From positions 1-64,000 of the forward strand of contig JAWKZS010000024.1 of the NCBI GenBank assembly GCA_041395845.1: a stretch of 64,000 nucleotides of DNA, read 5' to 3'. The position numbers and the translations under genes are program-made. Position 1 is the first letter of the stretch, and each line of letters begins with the position of its first letter. This document shows positions 8,161-16,654 of this stretch, in pieces. A model generated the notes under the pieces. The model was not told the origin of the DNA, did not search any database, and saw only the letters and a program-made list of their open reading frames with translations. Origin of the DNA: Ch67 sp041395845. Lineage in GTDB: Bacteria; Pseudomonadota; Gammaproteobacteria; Pseudomonadales; Ketobacteraceae.

Positions 8161-8901
8161 TCAGAACGTTTCCATCCAGGGGCGCAGATCCAGCTCGTGG
8201 GTCCAGCAATCCCGCGGTTGGCAATGCAGTTGCCAGTATTGCTCGGCAATGTGTTCGGGATTCAGGATGCCTTCCTGCTCTTTCCTGGCATACATGGCAG
8301 GAAAGTTTTGGCGGATGAAATCCGTGTCAATGGCGCCATCAATGATGGAGTGCGCGACGTGGATGCCCTGGGGGCCCAACTCACGTGCCATGCTTTGAGC
8401 GAGGCCGCGTAACGCGAATTTGGCGCTGGCGAAAGCGGCAAAACCATTACCACCCCGCAGCGACGCTGTTGCGCCGGTGAAAATGATGGTACCGCGTTGG
8501 CGGGGCAGCATGGCTTTGGCCGCTTCGCGGCCGGTCAGAAATCCGGCCAGCGCCGCCATTTCCCATACTTTGCGATATACCCTTTCAGTCGTTTCGGTGA
8601 TGGAAAACCGGACGTTGGCTCCAATGTTGAATACCACCACCGTGATTTCGCCAATGCGGGTTTCAATATCCTGAAATAATTCCACCATGGCCTGTTCCTG
8701 CCTGGCATCGCAGGCGAACCCAATAGCCTTGCCGCCGCCGCTGTTGATGCTGTCGATCAGCGGGCGGAGAGCGTCTTCGTGGCGGCGGGTTGCCACGATG
8801 GTAAAACCTTCTCTTGAAAAACATCTTGCGATGGCGCCGCCGGTAGCGTCGCCGGCGCCGATGATGACCGCCACCTGCGGCCTGACGTCGGAGTCTGTCA
8901 T
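8161..8901 (-). CDS. SDR-family oxidoreductase-like protein, catalytic Tyr replaced
   Basis: 246 residues. Rossmann nucleotide motif GAGDATGGAIA (residues 15-25) and the NIGANV motif (92-97) show an SDR fold. At the YxxxK catalytic position the sequence is FASAK (Phe157, Lys161), so the proton-donating Tyr is absent. The rest of that helix (ALRGLAQSMARELGPQGIHVAH) is typical of one SDR subgroup, in which I recall Phe at this position being common. It may be a weak, altered or regulatory dehydrogenase. It is first in the operon with the isomerase and is divergent from HxlR, with two operator boxes upstream. Confidence 0.85.
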   Translation of the reverse strand: MTDSDVRPQVAVIIGAGDATGGAIARCFSREGFTIVATRRHEDALRPLIDSINSGGGKAIGFACDARQEQAMVELFQDIETRIGEITVVVFNIGANVRFSITETTERVYRKVWEMAALAGFLTGREAAKAMLPRQRGTIIFTGATASLRGGNGFAAFASAKFALRGLAQSMARELGPQGIHVAHSIIDGAIDTDFIRQNFPAMYARKEQEGILNPEHIAEQYWQLHCQPRDCWTHELDLRPWMETF

Positions 8902-8916
8902 GTGGTGCCTCCATTG

Positions 8917-8959
8917 GTTCCATTTTGGAACTGACTAATTGTTAGTTCCGTTTTGGAAC
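8917..8959. promoter_or_regulatory. Twin palindromic operators between SDR and hxlR-type genes
   Basis: Two near-identical boxes GTTCC-N5-GGAAC lie at 8917-8931 (spacer ATTTT) and 8945-8959 (spacer GTTTT), centres 28 bases apart. They sit between the divergent SDR start (8901) and HxlR start (9005). The half-sites also pair outward into a longer imperfect palindrome (8927-8949). They are likely binding sites for the HxlR regulator, covering both promoters. Confidence 0.75.
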
Positions 8960-9004
8960 TTGTCAAGCTATTCTGAAGTTTCGTTGTGTGTGGAGGTTTT
9001 TGGC

Positions 9005-9478
9005 ATGCGTTGGGAAGAACTGGATCAGCAGCCCTGTTCCCTGGCTCGCACGTTGTCGGTCATAGGCGATCGCTGGACCCTGCTGGTGCTAAGAGACTGT
9101 TTTCTCGGGGTTCGCCGTTTTGATGAGTTTGAGCGCAGGCTGGGCATTACCCGGCATATATTGGCGGATCGGCTCAGGAAGCTGGTGGAGCACGGCATTC
9201 TGTACAAAAAACCGTACCAGCAGAAACCGCTGCGGGAAGAGTACCGGTTGACCGAAAAAGGGCTTGATCTGCATTCGATCATGCTGGCGCTGGTTAATTG
9301 GGGTGATCAGCACATGGCAGACCCGCGCGGCGCGCCGTTAGTCCATATTCACAAGCAGTGCGGCCAGCAGATGCAGCCAGTGACGGTATGTTCCTGCTGC
9401 GGTGAGCCGGTTCACGCCCGTGACATTCAGGTGCAGCCTGGCCCTGGGTGGCAGGGAGTGACGTATAGCAGACCCTAG
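9005..9478 (+). CDS. HxlR-family transcriptional regulator
   Basis: 157 residues from the ATG at 9005; upstream in-frame codons would overlap the operator. The winged-helix core is classic HxlR: CSLARTLSVIGDRWTLLVLRD, FDEFERRLGITRHILADRL, then the wing EYRLTEKGLDL. A C-terminal extension holds four cysteines (HKQCGQQ and VCSCCGEPVHARD). It looks like a small metal- or thiol-binding module seen in some HxlR proteins that sense reactive electrophiles. It probably represses the divergent SDR-isomerase operon. The stop overlaps the convergent ankyrin gene stop within CTAG. Confidence 0.9.
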   Translation: MRWEELDQQPCSLARTLSVIGDRWTLLVLRDCFLGVRRFDEFERRLGITRHILADRLRKLVEHGILYKKPYQQKPLREEYRLTEKGLDLHSIMLALVNWGDQHMADPRGAPLVHIHKQCGQQMQPVTVCSCCGEPVHARDIQVQPGPGWQGVTYSRP

Positions 9479-10260
9479 TGCGTCAACGCAGCGTCATGTG
9501 AAGTGCAATCGAATTGCGTTTCTTTGTTGGTGGGATCGGCGCAAGCGGCGGGATCGTTTCCACATGCTTTCGACGGCTTCTTCCGTCTCGCGAGTGGCGG
9601 TCGCAGCATATCGCTCGTCATTTCGATCATGGTTCTTTCACGTTCTACCCGCGCAGACTTTTTCCCCGAAAGGTGTCGACAGGCCATTGGGTGTGAAACA
9701 GCGACTCTTTTTTTATCGTGCACCCGTTTCAAATCGGCGTTTGTCACTTTCATGCCGGCACGGATCAGCGCCTCAAGTAAGTGCAGGTCGTGCTCTGCTT
9801 TGATGTCCGAGATGGCATAAAAAAACAGGTCGTTGTCAAATCGGCTATTGCGATAAAAGGACATTTCCAATGCGGGTTTTCCGGACAGCAGGGCAGTCAG
9901 CGTATCCAAATCCTGTTGGCTTATGGCAACTCTTAACGGTGTGCGCCCGGCGCCATCCTCCTTGTTTACATCTGCGCCACACTTGATCATCAGAGGAATA
10001 ATCGTGCTGTGTCGATACATGAAGGCAGCGTGAAAATGATTAAACCACGCACCGGTTATGCTCAGATTGGGATCTTCGGTTTCCAGAAAACTCTCTAGCG
10101 CCTTCTGGCTTAGCCCTGTTGATTGGCGGATCTCCTGTTTCACTTGAAGTTTTTCGGCTTCACTCATGCAGCTGGAGTAGGTGGGTCCACACAGAGTGAA
10201 GGAAACTAAAAAAAGTGTCGATTCAATCAAGCGTTGTAGCAAGGGTTTGCAAGTATCCAT
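9475..10260 (-). CDS. Ankyrin-repeat protein, probably exported
   Basis: 261 residues from the ATG at 10260. An N-terminal hydrophobic segment (about 8-31, LIESTLFLVSFTLCGPTYSSC) looks like a signal or lipoprotein peptide. Ankyrin-type motifs follow: IPLMIKCGADVNKEDGAGRTPL, LDTLTALLSG and DLHLLEALIRAGMKV. The C-terminal ~80 residues are basic and low in complexity. Base composition is lower in GC than the backbone genes, which suggests acquisition. An upstream in-frame start at 10320 is possible. Role unknown; protein-protein interaction is all the repeats imply. Confidence 0.65.
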   Translation of the reverse strand: MDTCKPLLQRLIESTLFLVSFTLCGPTYSSCMSEAEKLQVKQEIRQSTGLSQKALESFLETEDPNLSITGAWFNHFHAAFMYRHSTIIPLMIKCGADVNKEDGAGRTPLRVAISQQDLDTLTALLSGKPALEMSFYRNSRFDNDLFFYAISDIKAEHDLHLLEALIRAGMKVTNADLKRVHDKKRVAVSHPMACRHLSGKKSARVERERTMIEMTSDMLRPPLARRKKPSKACGNDPAACADPTNKETQFDCTSHDAALTH

Positions 10261-10374
10261 GGCGATGTGCCTATTCAGGTCATGGCTGTTCGGGTGTGCG
10301 AGGAAAATGTTGAATCGCACTCTGTGGCGCTGCCGAAATATTCATCTGCAAGCAGCAAATACAAAAATGATGTT

Positions 10375-10809
10375 TCAGTTTTTCTTGTTGCTTGGAGGCT
10401 TCTTTGTTTTGGTTTTCGCATTACCTGCTTTCAGCGAGGCAAACCCCATTAAGCGACGAAACTTCGGACACTCCATATGGCTGGGCGCAGAACAGGTGGC
10501 TGCGTGGCGAAGACCATCCCGCATGGTCGTCAGTTTGCGAATGGATTGATCCAGCTCGTCAGCCTTGTTCGCCAGCAGCTGACGGTCAATTGCCGGTTTG
10601 CCATCTTCAGTAAACATGCTGCCGATTTCGTCCAGTGTCAGTCCGGCTGCGCGGCCGAGTGCTATCAATGCCAGCCTCTCCAGTACATCCGAATTAAAAA
10701 CCCTGCGCAGACCGTGCCGGCCAACGGAGCGAATCAGGTTTATTTCCTCGTAGTAACGCAATGTCGATGCAGGTACACCACTGATCTTTGCCACCTCGGA
10801 AATATCCAT
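10375..10809 (-). CDS. MerR-family transcriptional regulator
   Basis: 144 residues. HTH domain 1-70 (ISEVAKISGVPASTLRYYEEINLI), then a dimer coiled coil. Two cysteines, Cys106 and Cys114 (C-x7-C in ATCSAPSHMECPKF), are spaced as in the metal loop of CueR. It lacks the four-cysteine iron-sulfur motif of SoxR. A lysine-rich tail ends the protein. The divergent DUF2938-DUF2798 genes lie behind a MerR-type promoter, making them its likely targets. The inducer is unknown; metal or thiol sensing is inference. Confidence 0.9.
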   Translation of the reverse strand: MDISEVAKISGVPASTLRYYEEINLIRSVGRHGLRRVFNSDVLERLALIALGRAAGLTLDEIGSMFTEDGKPAIDRQLLANKADELDQSIRKLTTMRDGLRHAATCSAPSHMECPKFRRLMGFASLKAGNAKTKTKKPPSNKKN

Positions 10810-10818
10810 AGCAGCCCC

Positions 10819-10849
10819 TTGACCTCAAGTCGACTTGAGGAATTACGCT
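10819..10849 (+). promoter_or_regulatory. MerR-type promoter with 19-bp spacer and 18-bp palindrome
   Basis: -35 TTGACC (10819-10824) and -10 TACGCT (10844-10849) are separated by 19 bases, the over-long spacing that MerR activators correct by twisting DNA. Within it lies a perfect 18-bp palindrome CCTCAAGTCGACTTGAGG (10823-10840), very like the SoxR operator. It faces the DUF2938 gene and starts 13 bases from the divergent MerR gene. Confidence 0.85.
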
Positions 10850-10887
10850 ATCACCAACAGCCTGATGAAGCAAACTGAGGAGAGACC

Positions 10888-11379
10888 ATGAGCATGCTCG
10901 TTTCGACGCTGGCCATCGGTATTGGTGCCACGGTGATGATGGATATCTGGGGAGTTGCGCGAAAAGTGTTACTGAAACAGCCAATCCCTAATTACCGCAT
11001 GGTTGGGCGCTGGTTGGGTCACATGGCGAAAGGCCAGTTCAGGCACGATGCCATCGCTAAATCCGTTCCTGTTCGCGGCGAGCGTGTGATTGGGTGGACT
11101 GCACACTACCTGACAGGTATTGCGTTTGCTTCGTTGCTGACCGTTGGCTGGGATAACCATTGGGTTCAAGCACCGACGTTGATTCCGGCACTGATTGTCG
11201 GGCTGGGTACGGTGGTTGCACCTTTCTTCTTGATGCAGCCAGCAATGGGTGCTGGTATTGCCGCATCAAAAACGGCAAATCCTGTTTCCGCCCGGTGGCA
11301 AAGCCTTGGTAATCATCTGGCTTTTGGTCTCGGACTCTACCTTTCGGCTTTGAGTGTTCAACTGGCAAACGCTACGTAA
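10888..11379 (+). CDS. DUF2938 family membrane protein
   Basis: 163 residues with four predicted membrane segments (about 3-20, 72-90, 95-117 and 140-157). The family motif MDIWGVARK is near the N-terminus and MQPAMGAGIAASKTPNP-like in the third loop (here FLMQPAMGAGIAASKTANP). The start has GAGGAGAG 6 bases upstream. Function is unknown. The pair with a divergent MerR regulator recurs in proteobacteria. It is followed 46 bases later by another small membrane protein, probably in the same transcript. Confidence 0.85.
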   Translation: MSMLVSTLAIGIGATVMMDIWGVARKVLLKQPIPNYRMVGRWLGHMAKGQFRHDAIAKSVPVRGERVIGWTAHYLTGIAFASLLTVGWDNHWVQAPTLIPALIVGLGTVVAPFFLMQPAMGAGIAASKTANPVSARWQSLGNHLAFGLGLYLSALSVQLANAT

Positions 11380-11425
11380 GCGGTGAAGACGTTTTTCGAC
11401 AACCTTCCATATTCAGGAGAAAACC

Positions 11426-11650
11426 ATGCGCATTCCTGCACGCTATTCACCTATTCTTTTCAGCGCCTTGCTCTCTGCCATCATGGTGACGATTGTGTCG
11501 GCTTTCGTTCTTGCAGTATCAAAAGGAATTCATCTGCAATTCCTTAATGATTGGGTCAAAAGCTGTACAACGACCTGGCCCGTTGCGTTTCCGACCGTCG
11601 CAGTGGTTGCACCGTTCGTGCGACGTATCGTTGGCTATATCACTGTCTGA
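11426..11650 (+). CDS. DUF2798 small membrane protein
   Basis: 74 residues with two membrane segments (about 8-33 and 45-70). The family pattern is visible: RYSPILFSALLSAIMVTIVS, then WPVAFPTVAVVAPFVRRIV. AGGAGAA lies 5 bases before the ATG. It sits just after DUF2938 and likely shares the MerR-controlled promoter. Function unknown. Confidence 0.85.
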   Translation: MRIPARYSPILFSALLSAIMVTIVSAFVLAVSKGIHLQFLNDWVKSCTTTWPVAFPTVAVVAPFVRRIVGYITV

Positions 11651-11732
11651 AACGGTAGTTTGGTGGAATGCGTTCCGGTCTAGCATCGGAATGCATATAG
11701 TCTTTGTGCAGGCGACGATTTTTCTACGGGGT

Positions 11733-14585
11733 TCAAGAAAGCTTCAGCGCCTGATTGATCGCCGATTCCAGTTTTTCCTTGTGCTGCAAAAACTGGACAG
11801 TCTGCAGGTTTGTGCTGCCGGACAGATCCAGCAGGGACAGATCCAGGTCGGTGATGTAGATGGGGTAGCGTTCCCGTTTGCGGCGCAGGGAGGCAATATA
11901 ACCGGCGACGGCGGCGAACAGGGCTTCGCCGTATTCCAGTTGCGAAAATTCGCGGTCGTCGCAATAGACGGTGTAGTTGACGTCGCCGAAGGTGCCGGCC
12001 TGGGCGATGGCCTGCACCTGGTGATACGGGCGGTCCTCGGTGGCTTCGAGTCCTGGTTTGCGTTCGCTGCTCAATTCGCCGCGGTTGTTACGCCTGATTT
12101 CGTAGTAGGCAATGGTCTGCTGGATCGGCGTACTCTGCTGTTGCTGGGCGGCGCGGCGGTACTGGATGTTCTGCAGAAACAGCCGCACCGGATTGAGCAG
12201 GGTGTCTTCGTCGATGTGCTGTTTCTGGGTGTGGAACAGCGAGCCTTTTTCATCGTGCACGTAGATGTCGGTGCTGTCGGTATTACGCTGGAAAAATACC
12301 TGTACGCGGCCGGGCTGGGCCAGCTTGCTGATCACCCTTAGCGGGTGTTTTTCCAGGGCGTTGCGATCGAGCACGATGGGGCTGTACAGCGGTTGTGGCT
12401 CCGACAGTACATCGAGCAGTTCCTTGTGGCTGCGCAGGGCGCGCACGAACGGCGTATTGCGGCGGAATTGCAGCAGGTAGGTGTACTGTTCGATTTCGAG
12501 AATGTAGCGGGTCTGGATGGCACGGGTGCCGCTGTAGTAGCAGGCGATGATATCGCGGAACAGTTCTTCCACCCGGCTGGCGATGGAGCTGGCGCGGGAC
12601 GGGCAGAAGCAGCGCACGTCCAGACGCGGCAGCGGCAGTGAGCCGTCCGGCGGAATCTGCCGCATGTAATTCACCAGGCAATCGATCAGGGCGTTTTCGC
12701 CGGAAAAATGATTGCAGATGATTTCGCCCCAGCTGTTGCACAGGATCTGATCCACGGTAAGCGCCAGATTGGTGTGAAATGCGCTGTAACTGAGCGCGTC
12801 GGATTTGTCGCTGAGGCGGTGAATGCCTTTCTGGGTCATGGGCCGCATCGGGTCGAGTCCGGCATTCACATATAACGTGATGCGGGTCGGATGGGCGGCA
12901 TGGTGGAAATTTTCCTGGGGCGGATGGGGCGCGCCATCGGGGAACAGCTGGAACAGCGACTGGACGGTTTGCTGCAGTTCGCTGTCACCCATGTCGGTGC
13001 CGTTGGCTTCGACGGAAAAGCGGGTGCTGCTGTCGAGCAGGCCGTTGAAAAAGCACCAGGCAATCAGTTCGATCACGCTGCGGGATTTTTTGATCGGGTC
13101 GCGGCCGCGGGCTTCACGGTTTTTGATGTAGCCCTGAAACACGGCCCAGTAGTTGTTGATGCCGTGCTCGGTATCGCGCACAAAATGAAATGACAGGTGT
13201 TCTTCCACCAGTGAACTGGTGATGCCCGGATTGATCAGTTCGATCTTGCCGCCCTTGCGTTCGAACGCCGCGTAGAGCTTGCGCCCGAGCAGGTTCATAT
13301 CGTCCTGCTTGATGGAGGCTTCGATCTGGTTGTCGCGGGCGAATGCCGACAGGAAGCGGTAGCTGTGATTGAGTTCCTGTACCAGTTCCTGACGTTCCAG
13401 CCGCACACGATTCACTTTCCAGTGTTTGCGGTTGTCCAGCTGTTTGATGTAGGGCTCGTCCCAGCCCCATTCGATGATGAGCCGCTGCATCAGGTCGCGG
13501 CGCCAGTTGGAGTCGCCGGGCCGCACCGAGCGACTGAGATTTTCGTTGACCTTGAAATAGAAACAGTGGCGGATCAGTTCGAGCCGGCGCAATTCCTGGC
13601 GCTGGGTCAGGTAGTGTTCGATCTTGCGGTACAGCATCACGTAAGGGTCCAGTTCGTCCAGATTGAGCTGGCCGCCATAGACCGCTTTCTTGTAGATCAG
13701 GCTCAGACATTCCACCTGCGGATGTTCGCTGGCGTACACCTCGGTGAGCACGATCTTGATCACCGATTTGTAGGGCGAGTCGATACCCTTGTACAGCTGC
13801 CACATGCCGGCGCCGATGAATTCCCCGGCGGGAAAGTCCGCGATGCCACCAAAGTCGACGTAGTCATCCTTGGGAATGAAACGTTTGCGCAGCAGTTTTT
13901 CTGCCAGCTCGGGGTAATGCTGTTCGTCGTAGGCGGGCACCATCCACCACAGCGGAAAGCGGCCGGCCACCATGATGCTGGTGCGGTAGAACTCGTCCAG
14001 CAGCAGATAGTGCTGGGCGCTGCCGCAGTCTTCGCCGGACAGGTCGCTGCGCACGCCGGTGCGGAACTTGATCGGGTCCATCAGGAAGAAATGCACTTCC
14101 AGCCCGATGCTGTCGGCCCAGCGTTCGATGCCGGTGAGCTTGTCCTGCAGTTCGTCGATCAGATCGCGGGACAGGCCGGGGTCGTAGCAGACCCAGATGT
14201 CCATGTCGCTGGCGTCGGAATGGGCCACGGTGCCGGTGCTGCCCATCAGGAAGATGCTGAAGATGCGCGGCTGGGTCACCGGTTTGCGCCGGTAGGCAAA
14301 GCTGCGCGAGATGGTCTGGGCGGCGCGCAGGTTGTCTTTGTCGGGGTCGAAACCGGACACACCGCAGGGCGTACGTCCAGACACGTAGCCGGGCAGTGAG
14401 GGGTGGTTGACGTGCAACAGCAGCGGTAACGAATCCAGGAACAGACGGTGCCGGCTGCCCAGGGTGGACAGCATGCGTTCCAGTCGACCACGATTGACCT
14501 GCAGGAAGCGTTCTTTCAATTGCTTCAATAACTTGCGATCAATGCCATCCTGCAGATCCGGTGCAATTTCTTTTGAATGTGACAT
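11733..14585 (-). CDS. cyaA: Class I adenylate cyclase
   Basis: 950 residues, the usual full length. Makes cAMP for CRP/Vfr-type regulation. The N-terminal catalytic nucleotidyltransferase-like domain has the motif GSTGTVAHSDASDMDIWVCY (metal-binding Asp pair DMD). The large C-terminal domain fits the regulatory half that in enterobacteria responds to the glucose PTS. There is no conserved His-containing PTS site that I can point to. Located, as in Pseudomonas, between the lysA and argH blocks. No frameshifts are seen. Confidence 0.95.
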   Translation of the reverse strand: MSHSKEIAPDLQDGIDRKLLKQLKERFLQVNRGRLERMLSTLGSRHRLFLDSLPLLLHVNHPSLPGYVSGRTPCGVSGFDPDKDNLRAAQTISRSFAYRRKPVTQPRIFSIFLMGSTGTVAHSDASDMDIWVCYDPGLSRDLIDELQDKLTGIERWADSIGLEVHFFLMDPIKFRTGVRSDLSGEDCGSAQHYLLLDEFYRTSIMVAGRFPLWWMVPAYDEQHYPELAEKLLRKRFIPKDDYVDFGGIADFPAGEFIGAGMWQLYKGIDSPYKSVIKIVLTEVYASEHPQVECLSLIYKKAVYGGQLNLDELDPYVMLYRKIEHYLTQRQELRRLELIRHCFYFKVNENLSRSVRPGDSNWRRDLMQRLIIEWGWDEPYIKQLDNRKHWKVNRVRLERQELVQELNHSYRFLSAFARDNQIEASIKQDDMNLLGRKLYAAFERKGGKIELINPGITSSLVEEHLSFHFVRDTEHGINNYWAVFQGYIKNREARGRDPIKKSRSVIELIAWCFFNGLLDSSTRFSVEANGTDMGDSELQQTVQSLFQLFPDGAPHPPQENFHHAAHPTRITLYVNAGLDPMRPMTQKGIHRLSDKSDALSYSAFHTNLALTVDQILCNSWGEIICNHFSGENALIDCLVNYMRQIPPDGSLPLPRLDVRCFCPSRASSIASRVEELFRDIIACYYSGTRAIQTRYILEIEQYTYLLQFRRNTPFVRALRSHKELLDVLSEPQPLYSPIVLDRNALEKHPLRVISKLAQPGRVQVFFQRNTDSTDIYVHDEKGSLFHTQKQHIDEDTLLNPVRLFLQNIQYRRAAQQQQSTPIQQTIAYYEIRRNNRGELSSERKPGLEATEDRPYHQVQAIAQAGTFGDVNYTVYCDDREFSQLEYGEALFAAVAGYIASLRRKRERYPIYITDLDLSLLDLSGSTNLQTVQFLQHKEKLESAINQALKLS

Positions 14586-14632
14586 CCCGTTCAGTATAGG
14601 GCGGGTTGGGAATTTTGCCTGTCAGGGGCGGA

Positions 14633-16585
14633 TCAGGCAGCCCCGCCGGCGGGATCCCGGGGCAGGGTGTCGCTGAAGACCGCACAGCGGTTGCGGCCAT
14701 CGCGTTTGGCGCGGTAGAGGGCGGCGTCGGCCTGGGTGATCAGGCTGTCGGGCGGGTCGGCGCTGGTGGGAATCTGGCAGGCAACGCCGATGCTGGCGGT
14801 GATGTTGAGGGTGGTGCGGCCCCAGCGGAACGGATGGCGCTGGGCCTGCTGCACCAGCAGGTTGGCTACCACTGCGGCGCCCTCGCGGGGTGTTTCCGGT
14901 AGCAGGATGGCAAATTCCTCGCCGCCGTAGCGGGCAACGAAATCCGTGGGGCGCTGGATCACGTCGCGCAGCATGTGGGCAAAGGTCTTGAGGACATAGT
15001 CACCGCAGGGGTGGCCGAAGGTATCGTTGACCTGTTTGAAATGGTCGATGTCCACCATCAGCAGGGACAGGGGCCGGCCAAAGCGCTGGGCGGTGGTCCA
15101 CAGCTCGGTGAAGCGGGTGTCGAAACTGCGCCGGTTGGCGACGCCAGTAAGACTGTCGAGCGCGCTGAGCCGTTCCAGTTCGCGGTGGGCCTGTTCCAGA
15201 TTGGCCAGGGTGTTTTCCAGATCGGCCGTGCGGGCTTCCACCAGGCGTTGCAGTTGTTCGCTGTTGGCCTTTTCGGCCAGCAAGGCGGCTTCCCGGAGGC
15301 GGCTGGTTTCCTTTTCGGCCTGCAGCGCCAGTTCCTGGGCGCGCATGCGCTCGTTGCGTTCAATATTCACCTGGCGCAGGGCCTTTTCCTTGGCGTCTTT
15401 TTCCTGGTTGATGCGAAAGGCCAGCGCGAAGGAAAAAATCAGGATTTCGACACTGATGCCCAGACGCAAACCATGCAGGGCCATGAAATCGTTGTAGATC
15501 AGCCCGGCTTTTGCTGCGGTGAAAAACAGCAGACAGAACAGCAGCAGGGCCCAGCCGATCAGGACGATCTGCGCCGAGCGGGCACCACCAATGGCGAGCC
15601 GCACAATGGACAGCACCGCCATCAGCGTGGACAGCACGGTGTTGACCACCATCAGCGCGATCACGGTCTGGTACGGCAACCACCACAGCAGTGTGCAGAG
15701 CAGGACATGGATGACCAGCAGGGATTTGTAGGCCAGCCAATGCAGCGGCACTTTTTCTGGCAAGTGCAGAAAATCGCGGAAGAACAGTGCGATCGACGCG
15801 AAGATCAGTACCGACAGATGCCCCGCCGCCAGATGCTGTGCCACCGGAATATCCGGAAACAGGTACTGGTACAGAATGCCGTCCTGCCACAGGAAAAACA
15901 GCAGCATGGTCACCACGTAGGACACATAAAACACGTAGCTGCGATCCAGCAGCACCAGATACAGCATCAGTGAATAGGCGGCGATGATCAGCAGCACGCC
16001 GTAGAACACGCCATTCACGGTGGAGCGCTCAGCATCCAGCACGGCGAAGTGTTGCTGGGTGGCGAGCAGCAGCGGCACTTCCATGGCTTCGCTGTTGCTG
16101 ACATGGAGCAGCAGGCGATAGTGATGATGCGGTTCCAGTAGCAGTGGAAACAGAAAATGGCGGTGGGGAATGGGGCGCTGGGCGAAGGGTTGCCGGTCGC
16201 CGCTGTGCCAGGTCTGGATCAGCGTGTCGTCGCGATAGACATACACATAAAGCTGATCCAGCTGGGAGTTGGCGACTTCCAGCAGCCAGTTGGCGTCGCC
16301 GAGTGAAGCAGTCTGGAAATCCAGTTGCAGCCACACCGGTTGTTGCCGGTAACCCAGGTTGAGCGTGGCACCGCGCAGCGTGGTCCAGGCTGCCGGATCG
16401 GTGGGCGCCGCTGCGGGCTCGATCGCGTCGGCAGTGGCATCGGCGAATTGCAGATAACCGCCAAGTTTGGCGTAGTGGCTGTTGTCATCCAGTGGCAGGA
16501 CGGATACGGCTGCACGTGCAGGCACCGTCGTTCCCGCCACCAGCAGCAGGATGCAGAAAAACAAAAAACCGCGCAGCAGGTTCAC
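14633..16585 (-). CDS. Membrane diguanylate cyclase, 7TMR-DISM sensor plus GGDEF
   Basis: 650 residues. Signal peptide (1-25), then a periplasmic 7TMR-DISMED2-like beta domain (about 30-170, with WLLEVANSQLDQLYVYVYRDD). Seven membrane segments lie between about 180 and 385, followed by a coiled coil (RMRAQELALQAEKETSRLRE) and a GGDEF domain. The active site is RYGGEEF and the inhibitory I-site RPTD stands five residues before it, so the enzyme should be active and feedback-inhibited by c-di-GMP. The ligand of the periplasmic domain is unknown; relatives are proposed to bind carbohydrates. Downstream of the DUF1302-DUF1329 pair on the same strand with a 69-base gap. Confidence 0.93.
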   Translation of the reverse strand: MNLLRGFLFFCILLLVAGTTVPARAAVSVLPLDDNSHYAKLGGYLQFADATADAIEPAAAPTDPAAWTTLRGATLNLGYRQQPVWLQLDFQTASLGDANWLLEVANSQLDQLYVYVYRDDTLIQTWHSGDRQPFAQRPIPHRHFLFPLLLEPHHHYRLLLHVSNSEAMEVPLLLATQQHFAVLDAERSTVNGVFYGVLLIIAAYSLMLYLVLLDRSYVFYVSYVVTMLLFFLWQDGILYQYLFPDIPVAQHLAAGHLSVLIFASIALFFRDFLHLPEKVPLHWLAYKSLLVIHVLLCTLLWWLPYQTVIALMVVNTVLSTLMAVLSIVRLAIGGARSAQIVLIGWALLLFCLLFFTAAKAGLIYNDFMALHGLRLGISVEILIFSFALAFRINQEKDAKEKALRQVNIERNERMRAQELALQAEKETSRLREAALLAEKANSEQLQRLVEARTADLENTLANLEQAHRELERLSALDSLTGVANRRSFDTRFTELWTTAQRFGRPLSLLMVDIDHFKQVNDTFGHPCGDYVLKTFAHMLRDVIQRPTDFVARYGGEEFAILLPETPREGAAVVANLLVQQAQRHPFRWGRTTLNITASIGVACQIPTSADPPDSLITQADAALYRAKRDGRNRCAVFSDTLPRDPAGGAA

Positions 16586-16654
16586 CCGGTATGTCCGTTG
16601 CGAAAAAGAAAAAAAGAAGGGGTGACGGGCACCCCCAAACGGATGGCAAACGGG

